In this document: positions 23,434 through 32,617 of the stretch, piece by piece | Position numbering within the stretch: position 1 is the first letter of the stretch | How the letters are laid out: each line of letters starts with the position of its first letter | Assembly: GCA_002419365.1 (NCBI GenBank) | Contig: DIGA01000124.1 | Span: forward strand, 51,447-92,493 | Reading direction: 5' to 3' | DNA: 41,047 nucleotides | Source of the DNA: Mageeibacillus sp. UBA5734 | GTDB taxonomy: Bacteria > Bacillota > Clostridia > Saccharofermentanales > UBA5734 | Notes under the pieces: model-generated | Told to the model about the DNA's origin: nothing | The model's database searches: none | The model's input: the letters and a program-made list of their open reading frames with translations, nothing else | Made by a program: the position numbers and the translations under genes

Positions 23434-23892
23434 ATGGAAAAACAAGTTGACTCCCGGTTGCCCGGTCACACCGTGACGCTCAAGGTCCGCTACTATGAGA
23501 CGGATGCGATGGGTATTGTCCACCACTCCAATTACATCCGCTGGTTTGAGGTGGCCCGGACCGACTACCTGAGAGCGGTCGGATTGCCCTACCGCGAACT
23601 GGAACAGAGTGGGACCATGAGTCCTGTGATTGGCATCCAGTGTGACTACCTGCAAAGTGCCCGCTACGATGATGCAATCGCTGTCCGGGCCTGGGTCGCA
23701 GCTTACAACGGAGTCCGCCTGACCATTGCCTACCAGGTCATGCGGGATGGCCAGCTGCTGTGCCGGGGAGAGTCCCATCATGCTTTCCTGCACGATGGCC
23801 GCCCGGTGGCGCCGAAGCGCAGCCTGCCGCACGTGCATCAGGTGCTCAGCGACTGCTTGCAGCGCGACAGCCAGATTCAGCCTGATTCATGA
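23434..23892 (+). CDS. YbgC/FadM-type acyl-CoA thioesterase (hot-dog fold)
   Basis: A 152-residue 4HBT-type hot-dog thioesterase. The signature VRYYETDAMGIVHHSNYIRWFEVARTDYLR holds the catalytic Asp of YETDAMG and the HHSNY block; QCDYLQSARYDDAIAVRAWV follows. It would hydrolyse acyl-CoA or acyl-ACP thioesters in the cytoplasm. Start ATG at 23434 with AAAGAGG upstream; the open frame from 23371 is rejected because it includes the promoter. Its stop overlaps the addB ATG by 4 bases, an unusual pairing of lipid and recombination genes, although it sits near the lipid block. Confidence 0.9.
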   Translation: MEKQVDSRLPGHTVTLKVRYYETDAMGIVHHSNYIRWFEVARTDYLRAVGLPYRELEQSGTMSPVIGIQCDYLQSARYDDAIAVRAWVAAYNGVRLTIAYQVMRDGQLLCRGESHHAFLHDGRPVAPKRSLPHVHQVLSDCLQRDSQIQPDS

Positions 23893-26800
23893 CCATCCGC
23901 CTCCTCTACGGCATCCAGTCGAGTGCGCTGAGGACACAGTGCCTGCGCGAGGTTTTCGACTACACGGGGCAATGGCCGGATAAGCGGGCGATCATCCTGG
24001 TGCCGGAGCAAGCCAAGCTGGATTTCGAGCAAGCCTACCTCCGGCAGTCTGGATCCACCAGTCTGCTCATGGCGGAGGTTTTGAGTTTCCGGCGTCTGTC
24101 AGCCCGATTGAAGGGTGAGGCTGGCCAGATGGCCGGCCCACTGCTGGACAAGACCGGCCAGGCCATGCTCCTGTACCGTTTGCTGACTGAAGCCCGCAGC
24201 GAACTGCGTTCCTATGCCCGGCTGGCTGACAAGCCGGGCTTCATCCGCCAGATCATGGCAGTCCTGGGGGATCTGCGCCGATACCAGATTGACGCTGATG
24301 CGCTTTCTGCCCTGGTCGAACAAATCGGGGACACGTCCCTGCAGGGGAAAGTCAGTGATCTGGCCTTGCTTTTGGACCGCTATGGCCAGGCTGTGCAAGA
24401 CATGGGGTTCCATGATCCGGAAACCGAGCTGGACCATCTCCAGGAGCTGCTCTCCCAGGCACAGGGACCAGCCCGGATCCGGTTAGGCTGGCTGGGCCGT
24501 ACGTCGGTCTGGGTCGCCGGTTTTGGTGAACTGCGAAATTTCACACCGCAGGAAGCGGCAGTCCTGGACCAGCTGGTCCGGCTTTGCGAACAGGTCACCA
24601 TCACGGTGCTCAGTGATTGTATTCCTGCCGATGAGTGGGCGGTCGAGCAGGGTCCGGATCTGTTCCTGCCCGGACGGCGCACCGCGTACCAGCTGCAGCA
24701 GCGCTACCGGACTGGACGCGCGGTCCGGATCGAACCGGATTGGGTATCTGACGTCGCCAGCCTGGCCCATTACCTGGGGGCGCCTGCCGATTGGACAGCA
24801 CCAGCCGGTTCCGCCAGCTCAAATCCTCTGGCCAGCCAGACAGGGCAGTCGGCAGAAACGGTTGATCCCCATGCAGCGCCCGGTTCGACAGGAAAAGCTT
24901 TTCTCAGAGTGGTCCTCGCCGCCCAGCCTGATGACCAGGCGACCTGGCTGGCCGGAGAAATCCGCCGTCTGGTCAGGGAAGAAGGCTACCGCTACCGCGA
25001 CCTGGTTGTCGCGGTCTGCGATCCGGCCCAGGATCTGCCACGCCTCAAGGCTGCGTTCACTGCCGGCAAAATCCCATTGTTCCTCGACCAGGTCCGGTCG
25101 CTGGCCGGAACGGCCCTGATGCGCACCATCCTGGCCGTGCTCGACCTGTCCAGCCAGGGCTTTGGCCGTCTCCCGGTCATGCGTGCCTTGCGGGCCGGGC
25201 TTTTGATGGAAGACCAGAGGCAAGTGGATGAATTTGAAAACCATGTCCTGGCCCGGGGCCTGTTCCATCTCGAGCGATTGCTCGAGCCTCAGACCGAGGA
25301 ACCTCCGGTTGTGGATATTTTCCGCCAGACGATCTTGCTGCCGGTTCGCGATTTGACAGACCAGATGCGAATGGCCCAGTCAGGCCTGGAACGGGTATCG
25401 GCCCTGACTGGCTATCTCGAGGCGACAGACCTGAAACAACGCACGTCCCAGCTGGTCTTGCGCCTGCACCAGGAAAATGACAGCGAAGGTGCCCTGGCCA
25501 TCGCCAAATCCTGGAATGCCCTGGTCGATGTCCTGGCCCAGCTGGTCCGGTTTGCCGGCCAGGCGCCCATGGATCTGAAAACGTTCCGGGACCTGATTGC
25601 AGCGGGGCTGGACAATGCCGACAGTGGCGTCCTGCCGACGGCGCTCGACCAGGTTGCGATTGGCAATCTGGCCCATGCACGACAGCGCAGTGGCCGGATC
25701 TTGTTTCTGTACAATGCCCGTGCCAGTGTTTTCCCCCCGGGGACTCCCCCGGAAGGTCTGCTCAAGGACAGTGACCGGCAGAATCTGTCCAATCTGCTGG
25801 GACAAGTTCTGCCCAGTCATGCCCGCGACCAGGTTTTTGCTGATGCAGCCCTGATATTCGGACTGTTGACCTTGCCAACGGACCATCTGGTCATCATGGC
25901 CCCGACCCAGGACCCTTCGCCTTATATCCAGCGCCTGCGCGAGTGGAGCGGTCTGACACCGCTTCTGCTGTCTGATCAGATGGACGCGGCGGATGTCCGC
26001 CTATATTCACCTGAGATGGCGCAAAATACCTTGATCCTCCTGATGCACCAGTCGCTGGCCACATGGCCCCATACCCTGGCACCCTATCGGCCTCTGGTAT
26101 GGGCTTTGCATCAACTGGGATACCCCCTGGACCTGGCATTGGCTCGCCTGGGTCAGCCGGATGCACGCCAGCTCCAGATCGAACCACAGCTGGTTGAGGC
26201 ACGCTTTGGGTCCACCTTGCAACTGAGTGTCTCCCAGTTGGAAAAATACGCCGCCTGTCCTTTTTCCCATCTGGCGGCGCATGGAATGATGTTGCGTGAA
26301 CGGGATATTTACGAACCACAGGCGACCGACAGTGGGATCTTCCTGCATGCCCTGGCGGAAAGAAGCCTGAATGTGCTGCAACAAGAGTTGAAAAGCCTGC
26401 CTGATGAGCCGGCCAGAAAAGAACGGATCGAGGCATGGCTTGCGGGCGGCCTTGATGGCGCCCTGCGCCAGATCATGGCGGAATTGCGCGGGGATAAACG
26501 CGTGGGCCTGTTTTTTGCGCCCGGGCTTCGGGCTTCGGTGGGGCGTCGCCTCGAGGGTGTCGCTCGCACGTCACTTGCTGCCCTGCTGCGCCAGCTGCTC
26601 AGTGAGCGTTTCACTCCGGCTTTGTTTGAGTGGGTGTTCGAGCCTGGCCGCGGCAATGCTCTCAGCCTGGATCTCCCAAATGGCCGTTCCATCCAGCTCA
26701 ATGGCAAAGTCGACCGAGTCGACTGGCAGGAGAGCGACGGGCAGCGCCAGTTTCGCATCATCGATTACAAATCTGGCAACCAGAAGATCGAGTACGATGC

Positions 26801-27308
26801 CCTGTATCACGGCCTGCACCTGCAATTGCCTGCTTATCTGGCTGCTTTCCAGCAGAGCCATCCAGAGCAGCTGGCAGCTGATGCCTGCTACTTCCGGTTT
26901 GACCAGCCGATTGTGCGCCAGTCACCTGAAGAACAGCTGGACCCTGGTGATGTCATCCGTGAACTGGACCGGCGTTTCGCGCTGCAAAGCCTGGATCTGC
27001 CGGCAGACCAGCTCATCCGTCTCCAGGCCCATGTGCAGGAAAAGATCCGGCACTGGGCAACCGGTATGGTCCGGGGTGAGTTTTCGGCCCAGCCGAGCCA
27101 GCTCCCCAAATCAGACCTGCCCTGTGTCTGGTGTGCTTTCCAGAGTGTCTGCGGTTTTGACCAGAAAAAGGATCCTTGCCAGCGATTTGCACCGCTGGGA
27201 CGCGCCAAGACGAACGATCAGGCCAGACTGAGCAGCAAAGAGGATTTCATGGCTCGCCTGGCTAAGCAGTACCCGGACGATGCTGGAGGTGGACATGCAG
27301 CTGACTGA
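23889..27308 (+). CDS. addB: AddB subunit of the AddAB helicase-nuclease
   Basis: A 1139-residue subunit of the RecBCD-like complex that processes double-strand breaks. The C-terminal nuclease has LNGKVDRVDW and IIDYKSGNQK (near residues 945-970), the catalytic Asp/Lys set. The Fe-S cluster cysteines are present: one in KYAACPFSHL near 788 and three in CVWCAFQSVCGF near 1078. The N-terminus reads LLYGIQSSALRTQ where AddB proteins usually carry a Walker A site such as GRSGSGKT; the Lys is absent, so ATP binding there is probably lost. The rest is helicase-like but inactive, as normal for AddB. Start ATG at 23889 overlaps the thioesterase stop. Its end overlaps addA by 14 bases. Confidence 0.93.
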   Translation: MTIRLLYGIQSSALRTQCLREVFDYTGQWPDKRAIILVPEQAKLDFEQAYLRQSGSTSLLMAEVLSFRRLSARLKGEAGQMAGPLLDKTGQAMLLYRLLTEARSELRSYARLADKPGFIRQIMAVLGDLRRYQIDADALSALVEQIGDTSLQGKVSDLALLLDRYGQAVQDMGFHDPETELDHLQELLSQAQGPARIRLGWLGRTSVWVAGFGELRNFTPQEAAVLDQLVRLCEQVTITVLSDCIPADEWAVEQGPDLFLPGRRTAYQLQQRYRTGRAVRIEPDWVSDVASLAHYLGAPADWTAPAGSASSNPLASQTGQSAETVDPHAAPGSTGKAFLRVVLAAQPDDQATWLAGEIRRLVREEGYRYRDLVVAVCDPAQDLPRLKAAFTAGKIPLFLDQVRSLAGTALMRTILAVLDLSSQGFGRLPVMRALRAGLLMEDQRQVDEFENHVLARGLFHLERLLEPQTEEPPVVDIFRQTILLPVRDLTDQMRMAQSGLERVSALTGYLEATDLKQRTSQLVLRLHQENDSEGALAIAKSWNALVDVLAQLVRFAGQAPMDLKTFRDLIAAGLDNADSGVLPTALDQVAIGNLAHARQRSGRILFLYNARASVFPPGTPPEGLLKDSDRQNLSNLLGQVLPSHARDQVFADAALIFGLLTLPTDHLVIMAPTQDPSPYIQRLREWSGLTPLLLSDQMDAADVRLYSPEMAQNTLILLMHQSLATWPHTLAPYRPLVWALHQLGYPLDLALARLGQPDARQLQIEPQLVEARFGSTLQLSVSQLEKYAACPFSHLAAHGMMLRERDIYEPQATDSGIFLHALAERSLNVLQQELKSLPDEPARKERIEAWLAGGLDGALRQIMAELRGDKRVGLFFAPGLRASVGRRLEGVARTSLAALLRQLLSERFTPALFEWVFEPGRGNALSLDLPNGRSIQLNGKVDRVDWQESDGQRQFRIIDYKSGNQKIEYDALYHGLHLQLPAYLAAFQQSHPEQLAADACYFRFDQPIVRQSPEEQLDPGDVIRELDRRFALQSLDLPADQLIRLQAHVQEKIRHWATGMVRGEFSAQPSQLPKSDLPCVWCAFQSVCGFDQKKDPCQRFAPLGRAKTNDQARLSSKEDFMARLAKQYPDDAGGGHAAD

Positions 27309-30300
27309 AGACCAACAAGCAGTTGTCCAGGCCCCTGTGTCCGATTTGCTGGTATCGGCTGCTGCCGGTTCGGGCAAGACTGCCGTCATGACGGAACGGA
27401 TTGTGCAGCGGATTGTCCGGGGTGAGCTGGACATCCAGTCTGTGCTGGTCATGACCTTTACGGAAGCTGCTGCGCGCCAGATGAAAGAAAAGATCGCTGC
27501 CAAGCTCGAGCAGGCCCGGGCTTCCCAGACGGATCTCCAGAAACGGCGCTATCTGGGCCGCCAGCAGACGCTGCTGTCCAGCGCTGCCATTTCAACGATC
27601 CATGCGTTCTGTCTGACGGTGATCCGCAATTTCAGCCATCTCGCCGTCGATGGCGCGGGCCAGCTCCAGGTCGAACCGGGCTTTTCAGTCCCGGATCCGC
27701 AGGTGGCAGACTTGCTGCTCAGGGAAACCCTCGACGATGTCCTGAACCATCGGTATGAAACCATCGATTTGGCGCCAGAAGGTGAAGCGCCTGCCTGGCA
27801 GGAGGCGTTCTATCATCTCGTCGACAGCTACAGCAACAGCCGTAGTGACGAACCACTGCGCCAGCAGGTGATCCGACTCTACCAGTATGTGCGCAGCCTG
27901 CCGGATTACCGGTCTGAGATGGCGAGGTATCAACAGGACCTGGCAGAGGCTTCCCGCGATTTTTCTGCCAGCCGCCATGCTGCAGTCCTGATGGCACAGG
28001 TGCGTGTGCTGCTGGGCCAGGCAGTCCAGTCTTTGCCGGAATTGCGCGAGCTCCTTGCCAGCGGCGTGTCCCTGATCAAGGATCCGGTGCGCAACCAGGC
28101 CTATCATGACCAGTTCCGGCGGATCGATGCGGGTCTTTTGCAGATTGCGGCCAAACTTGCACACGATCAGCCGGACTGGGATGAACTGGTCGTACTGGCC
28201 CGGGAACTGGATGACCTCGACCTGCCCCGCGCGGGGGGCAAGGATCCCGGCAAGGCGAGGATTCTCGAGCTCCTGCGCCAGAATCTGGCAGAATCGATCC
28301 ACTGCCTGACCGGACAGTGCCGGACGGACACCTATCGCCAGCACTTCCTGTTTGACACCATCTGCCTGTTCAATCGCACCACCAATCAGATTGAGCAGGA
28401 GATCCGTTCCATGTTGCCCGCCATTGGACAGTTGTTTGATCTGGTCCTGGAGCTCGATGAACGCTACCTTGAACGCAAGCGCGAGCAGCGGCTGGTCGAT
28501 TTTGGAGATTTTGAGCATCTGGCCCTGGGCATCCTGCGCCAGCCAGAGGCTGCTGATTATTACCACCAGCGCTGCCAGGAGATCTACATTGATGAATACC
28601 AGGATACAAGCAGCATCCAGGAGGCCATCCTGCAGGCCATCGCCCGGGACAATGTGTTCATGGTCGGTGACGTCAAGCAGAGCATCTACCGCTTCCGCCA
28701 TGCCCGCCCTGGCATTTTCATCAGCCGCTTTGACCGGTACCGTCAGGCTGGCACGGGCAGTCTCATCACACTCAACCGGAACTTCCGCAGTGTCCCTGGC
28801 GTGCTTGGCGCAGTTAATGAAGTCTTTGCCCAGCTGATGTCGCCCGAGGCAGGAGAGATAGATTATTCGGATGGTCATGGACTCGTACCACACCGTGATG
28901 ATCTTGGAACGGTACCGGTCGAACTCTGCCTGGTGCAGCAGGGGGAGGTCCTCGAGGCAGGGCCTTCCGGGTTGGGAGAAGATGTTTCTTTACAGCGTGA
29001 CGGTACTCCCTTGAACGGATCAACAGCCGAAGGTGCTGCAGATCTCGAGCCCGATGGACTGGATGCAGCCGAGCTTGGCCTGTACGAACGTGAGGCGCGG
29101 GTGGTCAGCCAGCGGATCGTCCAGCTGATGGCGGAGCAGGCTGTGGAACCGCGCGACATCGTCATCCTGGCGCGCACGCGGGCGATCGTCCGGCTCCATG
29201 CTGCGGCCCTGCGCGATCGCGCCATTGCTGTCATCGAGGACACCGGCCGAGCCCTGTTTGATCACCCGGACTTGCGCCTGCTCAAGGCTCTGCTGATGAC
29301 CATGGATAATCCGCGCCAGGACATCCCGCTGGCAGCCGTCCTCAAATCTGGCCTGCTAGGCTCTGCTTTCACACCGCGCGAACTGCTGGCCATCCGGGTG
29401 TCGGTCCAGCAGGCACAGGCTCCCTGCCGGTTTTTCCATGAGGCGGTCGACTGGTATTCAGCGCATGGACCTGATCCTGTCCTCAAAACGCGACTGATCG
29501 TTTTTCTCCAGGAGCTGGAACGATGGCGCGACCGGGAAAAATTCCGCAAAACTGGCGAATGGCTCGAGTGGCTGCTGGAGACAACCGGGTTTTTCCATCA
29601 GGTGGCTGCCCATGAAAATGGGGCCGAGCGATTGCGGGAGGTCCGGGCTTTTGTCGGTTGGGTGCATCAATTTGAAACGAACCGCGGCCGTGGACTGTTC
29701 GACCTGGTCCGCCATATGGAAAGCCTTGAACAAAGAGGCCTTGGCCAGGCACCCTATGATCTGGCCGAATCGGAACAGAATGCGGTCCGGGTCATGACCA
29801 TCCATAGCAGCAAAGGCCTGGAATTCCCGCTCGTGTTTGTGGTTGGACTATCAGGGAACATCACGCCAAAAGACCAGCAGGACATCCTGATGGTCAGTGA
29901 AAGCCTGGGCGTCGGATTTGACTGGGTCGATCCCAGTGCCCATCTGCGCCGGACCACGCATCTGAAACTGGCCATGCTGGCTGAACACAAGGCCCAGACG
30001 CTGGCCGAAGAGCTCCGCCTGCTGTATGTCGCCATGACCCGGGCCCGCGACCGCCTGATCCTTGTCGCCATGCTGCCCAAAGGCAGCCAGAAAGCCTTGC
30101 TGGCACGTTTCGACCAGGCCCTGGCCTGGCCTGAACCGATCCTGCCTGCCCACCTCGTCTTGTCCGGACGTAGCTACCTGGACTGGCTGCTCATGGCCCT
30201 GGCCCGTCACCCGGACATCGACTGGAGCTGCCTTGCTGGCAAAGCAGCGGGGCAGCCGGAGAGCGAACCTGAGACTGAAACTGAGATCGGAACACCCATC

Positions 30301-31305
30301 ACTCCCGGGCTTCCCGAGCCGACCCAAGGGGTCTGGGCTGTGCGGTTCTTGGATGTGCAGGATTATCTGGTCCCTGAGCATGATTCCTCCGGCCAGGAGG
30401 CGCTCCATGAACGAGAGTCGGTTTATGATGCAAGTCCAGCCGGTATCATGGATCTTCCGCACGCTGTGCGTACCTTTCTGGCAGCGGAACCTGTCCCTGA
30501 GGCTGAAATCCAGAAGGCCATCCACCGGATCAGCCTGGATTACCCGTTTTACAGTGCTGCAATAAGCCCGGTCAAATTATCAGTCAGTGAACTCAAACGC
30601 CGCGAACAGGATGAATCCCTTTTCGGGGAGGAGCAGACAATCGTACTGCCGGGACAAAATCCTGCGCTGGGGATCAATCTGGACCTGCATGACCTGTCAG
30701 TCCTGACTGAGATCAGCCAGGTGCCTGTCCAGGGAGCACGGCTGGGTACAGCGCTGCATCTGTTCCTGCGTTATCTGGACCTGCCACGGGCCCGGAGCGA
30801 AGCAAGCCGTACCGAACTGGAGCGACAGCTGCGGCATCTGGAGCAAGACCAGGTTGTGTCGCCTGACGAGACGGCTGCCCTGACTGGCTGGCTGGACGCG
30901 ATCCTGGCCTTTGTTAGATCGGACCTGGCTGGCCGGATGGCGACTGCTGAGAAAGACCGCCACCAGCTGTACCGTGAAATGCCATTCACCCTGGCTGTGC
31001 CTGCGCGTTCTGTCTGGCCGGATGAAACGGCCTTTGCACCTGACGACCGGGCACTGGTCCAGGGCATCATCGACTGCTGGTTCCAGGAAAACGGCCAGGC
31101 CATCCTGGTTGATTATAAAACAGACCGCATCTCAGGCCAGCCGGGCCAGATCCAGCAGCAGCTCTGTGAACGCTATGGCCGCCAGCTGGATTATTATGCT
31201 CAGGCGATCATGGCTGGCACCGGGCTTTTTGTGGCCGAGCGCCTCATCGTCCATGTGCCAAGCCGCCAGATTTTTGCCTGCCCAGCCCAGGAGAAGGAAA
31301 CATGA
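27295..31305 (+). CDS. addA: AddA subunit of the AddAB helicase-nuclease
   Basis: A 1336-residue UvrD-like helicase and nuclease. Walker A is SAAAGSGKTA (Lys28), then DEYQDTS (Walker B) near residue 435, VGDVKQSIYRFRHA near 458, TIHSSKGLEFPLVFV near 838 and YVAMTRARDRLIL near 910. The C-terminal RecB-type nuclease ends with ILVDYKTDRI near 1275, and GTALHLFLRYLD is the entry motif near 1150. Start ATG at 27295 with GGAGG 5-6 bases upstream; the ATG at 27280 gives five more residues but no better site. It unwinds DNA with AddB and loads RecA. It overlaps addB (14 bases) and mnmM (4 bases). Confidence 0.96.
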   Translation: MQLTEDQQAVVQAPVSDLLVSAAAGSGKTAVMTERIVQRIVRGELDIQSVLVMTFTEAAARQMKEKIAAKLEQARASQTDLQKRRYLGRQQTLLSSAAISTIHAFCLTVIRNFSHLAVDGAGQLQVEPGFSVPDPQVADLLLRETLDDVLNHRYETIDLAPEGEAPAWQEAFYHLVDSYSNSRSDEPLRQQVIRLYQYVRSLPDYRSEMARYQQDLAEASRDFSASRHAAVLMAQVRVLLGQAVQSLPELRELLASGVSLIKDPVRNQAYHDQFRRIDAGLLQIAAKLAHDQPDWDELVVLARELDDLDLPRAGGKDPGKARILELLRQNLAESIHCLTGQCRTDTYRQHFLFDTICLFNRTTNQIEQEIRSMLPAIGQLFDLVLELDERYLERKREQRLVDFGDFEHLALGILRQPEAADYYHQRCQEIYIDEYQDTSSIQEAILQAIARDNVFMVGDVKQSIYRFRHARPGIFISRFDRYRQAGTGSLITLNRNFRSVPGVLGAVNEVFAQLMSPEAGEIDYSDGHGLVPHRDDLGTVPVELCLVQQGEVLEAGPSGLGEDVSLQRDGTPLNGSTAEGAADLEPDGLDAAELGLYEREARVVSQRIVQLMAEQAVEPRDIVILARTRAIVRLHAAALRDRAIAVIEDTGRALFDHPDLRLLKALLMTMDNPRQDIPLAAVLKSGLLGSAFTPRELLAIRVSVQQAQAPCRFFHEAVDWYSAHGPDPVLKTRLIVFLQELERWRDREKFRKTGEWLEWLLETTGFFHQVAAHENGAERLREVRAFVGWVHQFETNRGRGLFDLVRHMESLEQRGLGQAPYDLAESEQNAVRVMTIHSSKGLEFPLVFVVGLSGNITPKDQQDILMVSESLGVGFDWVDPSAHLRRTTHLKLAMLAEHKAQTLAEELRLLYVAMTRARDRLILVAMLPKGSQKALLARFDQALAWPEPILPAHLVLSGRSYLDWLLMALARHPDIDWSCLAGKAAGQPESEPETETEIGTPITPGLPEPTQGVWAVRFLDVQDYLVPEHDSSGQEALHERESVYDASPAGIMDLPHAVRTFLAAEPVPEAEIQKAIHRISLDYPFYSAAISPVKLSVSELKRREQDESLFGEEQTIVLPGQNPALGINLDLHDLSVLTEISQVPVQGARLGTALHLFLRYLDLPRARSEASRTELERQLRHLEQDQVVSPDETAALTGWLDAILAFVRSDLAGRMATAEKDRHQLYREMPFTLAVPARSVWPDETAFAPDDRALVQGIIDCWFQENGQAILVDYKTDRISGQPGQIQQQLCERYGRQLDYYAQAIMAGTGLFVAERLIVHVPSRQIFACPAQEKET

Positions 31306-31913
31306 TGATACCGCAATCGGAATCGAATGCGACACGCTGCGACCGGCCACTGGTGCTCAATGCGCTGGCGCTGTCACATCAGTATGCCCGCCTTCTGATC
31401 CTGCCAGGCGACACAGTGATCGATGCCACCTGTGGCAATGGTGGCGACACGGAATTTCTGGCCGGCCTGGCCGGGCCGGACGGCCATGTGATCGGGTTTG
31501 ATATCCAGGCAGAAGCCATCGCACGGACGACAGACCGCCTGCAAAAAGCGGGATTGCTCGAGCGCTGCCAGCTCCATGTCGCCAGCCACGACCAGATGCT
31601 GGAACGTGTAAAACCGGGCGTACGCTGTGTCCTGTTCAACCTGGGCTATCTGCCACGCGGTGATCATGCCATCGGGACCCGGGCTGAGACGACTTTGCCC
31701 GCCTTGGACCAGGCACTGGCTCTTCTTCGTACGGGTGGCGCGGTTCTGATCTGCCTCTATTATGGAGGGGACAGCGGCTTTGAAGAGTACCAGGCCGTTC
31801 TGGACTACATCAGGACGATTCCGGTCCGGCAGTTTGCCGTGCAAAAAATCGAGATGGCCAATGCCACCAATTGTGCTCCGATTTTTATCTGTTGCGAGAA
31901 GCTGAAAGATTAG
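31302..31913 (+). CDS. mnmM: MnmM (YtqB) tRNA mnm5s2U methyltransferase
   Basis: A 203-residue SAM-dependent methyltransferase of the rRNA_methylase/YtqB family. The SAM site is VIDATCGNGGDTEFLA (near residue 42) followed by GFDIQAEAI; FNLGYLPRGDH and KIEMANATNCAPI are the family's own conserved blocks. YtqB was shown to be MnmM, which methylates the wobble uridine during mnm5s2U formation in Gram-positive bacteria; I rely on family recall. ATG at 31302 overlaps the addA stop; GGAGAAGGA lies upstream. The stop overlaps tadA tail to tail by 4 bases. Both neighbours modify the tRNA anticodon wobble base. Confidence 0.9.
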   Translation: MMIPQSESNATRCDRPLVLNALALSHQYARLLILPGDTVIDATCGNGGDTEFLAGLAGPDGHVIGFDIQAEAIARTTDRLQKAGLLERCQLHVASHDQMLERVKPGVRCVLFNLGYLPRGDHAIGTRAETTLPALDQALALLRTGGAVLICLYYGGDSGFEEYQAVLDYIRTIPVRQFAVQKIEMANATNCAPIFICCEKLKD

Positions 31914-32488
31914 CCCCGGTTGTCAGGATTCGTCGGGTCGGCGGGTAGCCTTTGCCGTCTGGCCTGCTCGGCCTGGGCGGTCGCGCGCCGTGTGGCCCGG
32001 CTGCCGGCCGCTTTGTCAGCTGCACGGCGATGGGCAAAAAAGTCCTTGAGGATCTGGCTGCAGGACTCCTGCAGGAGCAGGCCTTGCCAGGCGACACGAT
32101 GGTTGTGCTTCAAATCGAAAATATTGATGATCGAACCGACGGCTCCGGCCTTCGGATCGGTGGCGCCATAATAAACGGTGCGGATGCGGGCCTGGACAAT
32201 AGCTCCAGCACACATGACACACGGTTCGAGCGTGACATAGAGATCGCAGCCATCGAGCCGCCAGGACTTCAGGCGCCGGCACGCCTGGCGGATCGCGACC
32301 AGCTCCGCGTGCAAGGTGACATCCTGCAAGGTCTCGCGCCTGTTATGACCGCGGGCGATGATCCGGCCCTCGTGCACGATGACTGCTCCAATCGGCACCT
32401 CGCCGATCAGCTCCGCCTTGTGCGCTTCTTTCAGGGCTGCCTGCATGAAATAGGCATCATCGTGCAGCCTGGTTGGCTCGTGTGTCAC
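31910..32488 (-). CDS. tadA: tRNA(adenine-34) deaminase TadA
   Basis: A 192-residue zinc deaminase that converts A34 of tRNA-Arg(ACG) to inosine. It has the zinc and catalytic motifs HAELVAIRQA (HAE) near residue 61 and TLEPCVMCAGAIV (PCxxC) near 90, plus GEVPIGAVIV and the YGATDPKAGAVGSIINI block that binds the anticodon loop. The start is taken as GTG at 32488 with AAGGAG about 13 bases upstream; the first ATG is inside the domain. The tail after residue 155 is a 37-residue Ala/Arg-rich basic stretch (AADKAAGSRATRRATAQ...), longer than in E. coli TadA. The frame stays open to 33328, but that part is opposite another gene and is not real. It is divergent from the zinc-ribbon gene. Confidence 0.93.
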   Translation of the reverse strand: MTHEPTRLHDDAYFMQAALKEAHKAELIGEVPIGAVIVHEGRIIARGHNRRETLQDVTLHAELVAIRQACRRLKSWRLDGCDLYVTLEPCVMCAGAIVQARIRTVYYGATDPKAGAVGSIINIFDLKHNHRVAWQGLLLQESCSQILKDFFAHRRAADKAAGSRATRRATAQAEQARRQRLPADPTNPDNRG

Positions 32489-32504
32489 GGGTGTTCTGCG
32501 CTCC

Positions 32505-32533
32505 TTGCGGTCCAGTCTCTTTGACCCTATAAT
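32505..32533 (+). promoter_or_regulatory. divergent promoters of tadA and the zinc-ribbon gene
   Basis: On the plus strand TTGCGG (32505-32510), a 17-base spacer and TATAAT (32528-32533). On the minus strand TATTAT (around 32534-32529) with TTGGGA about 16 bases before it. The two -10 sites overlap, so the genes may compete for polymerase. Confidence 0.5.
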
Positions 32534-32617
32534 AGCATAATGTCCATAGATCCCAAGGCCGGCGCGGTTTTGAATCATCCGCTGCCGTGATACCATGACT
32601 AGCGAAAGAGGTACGCC

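Noticed and set aside
27685..28893. Minus-strand open frame of 402 codons inside addA
   Set aside because: It is antisense to conserved helicase motifs and has no recognisable protein features.
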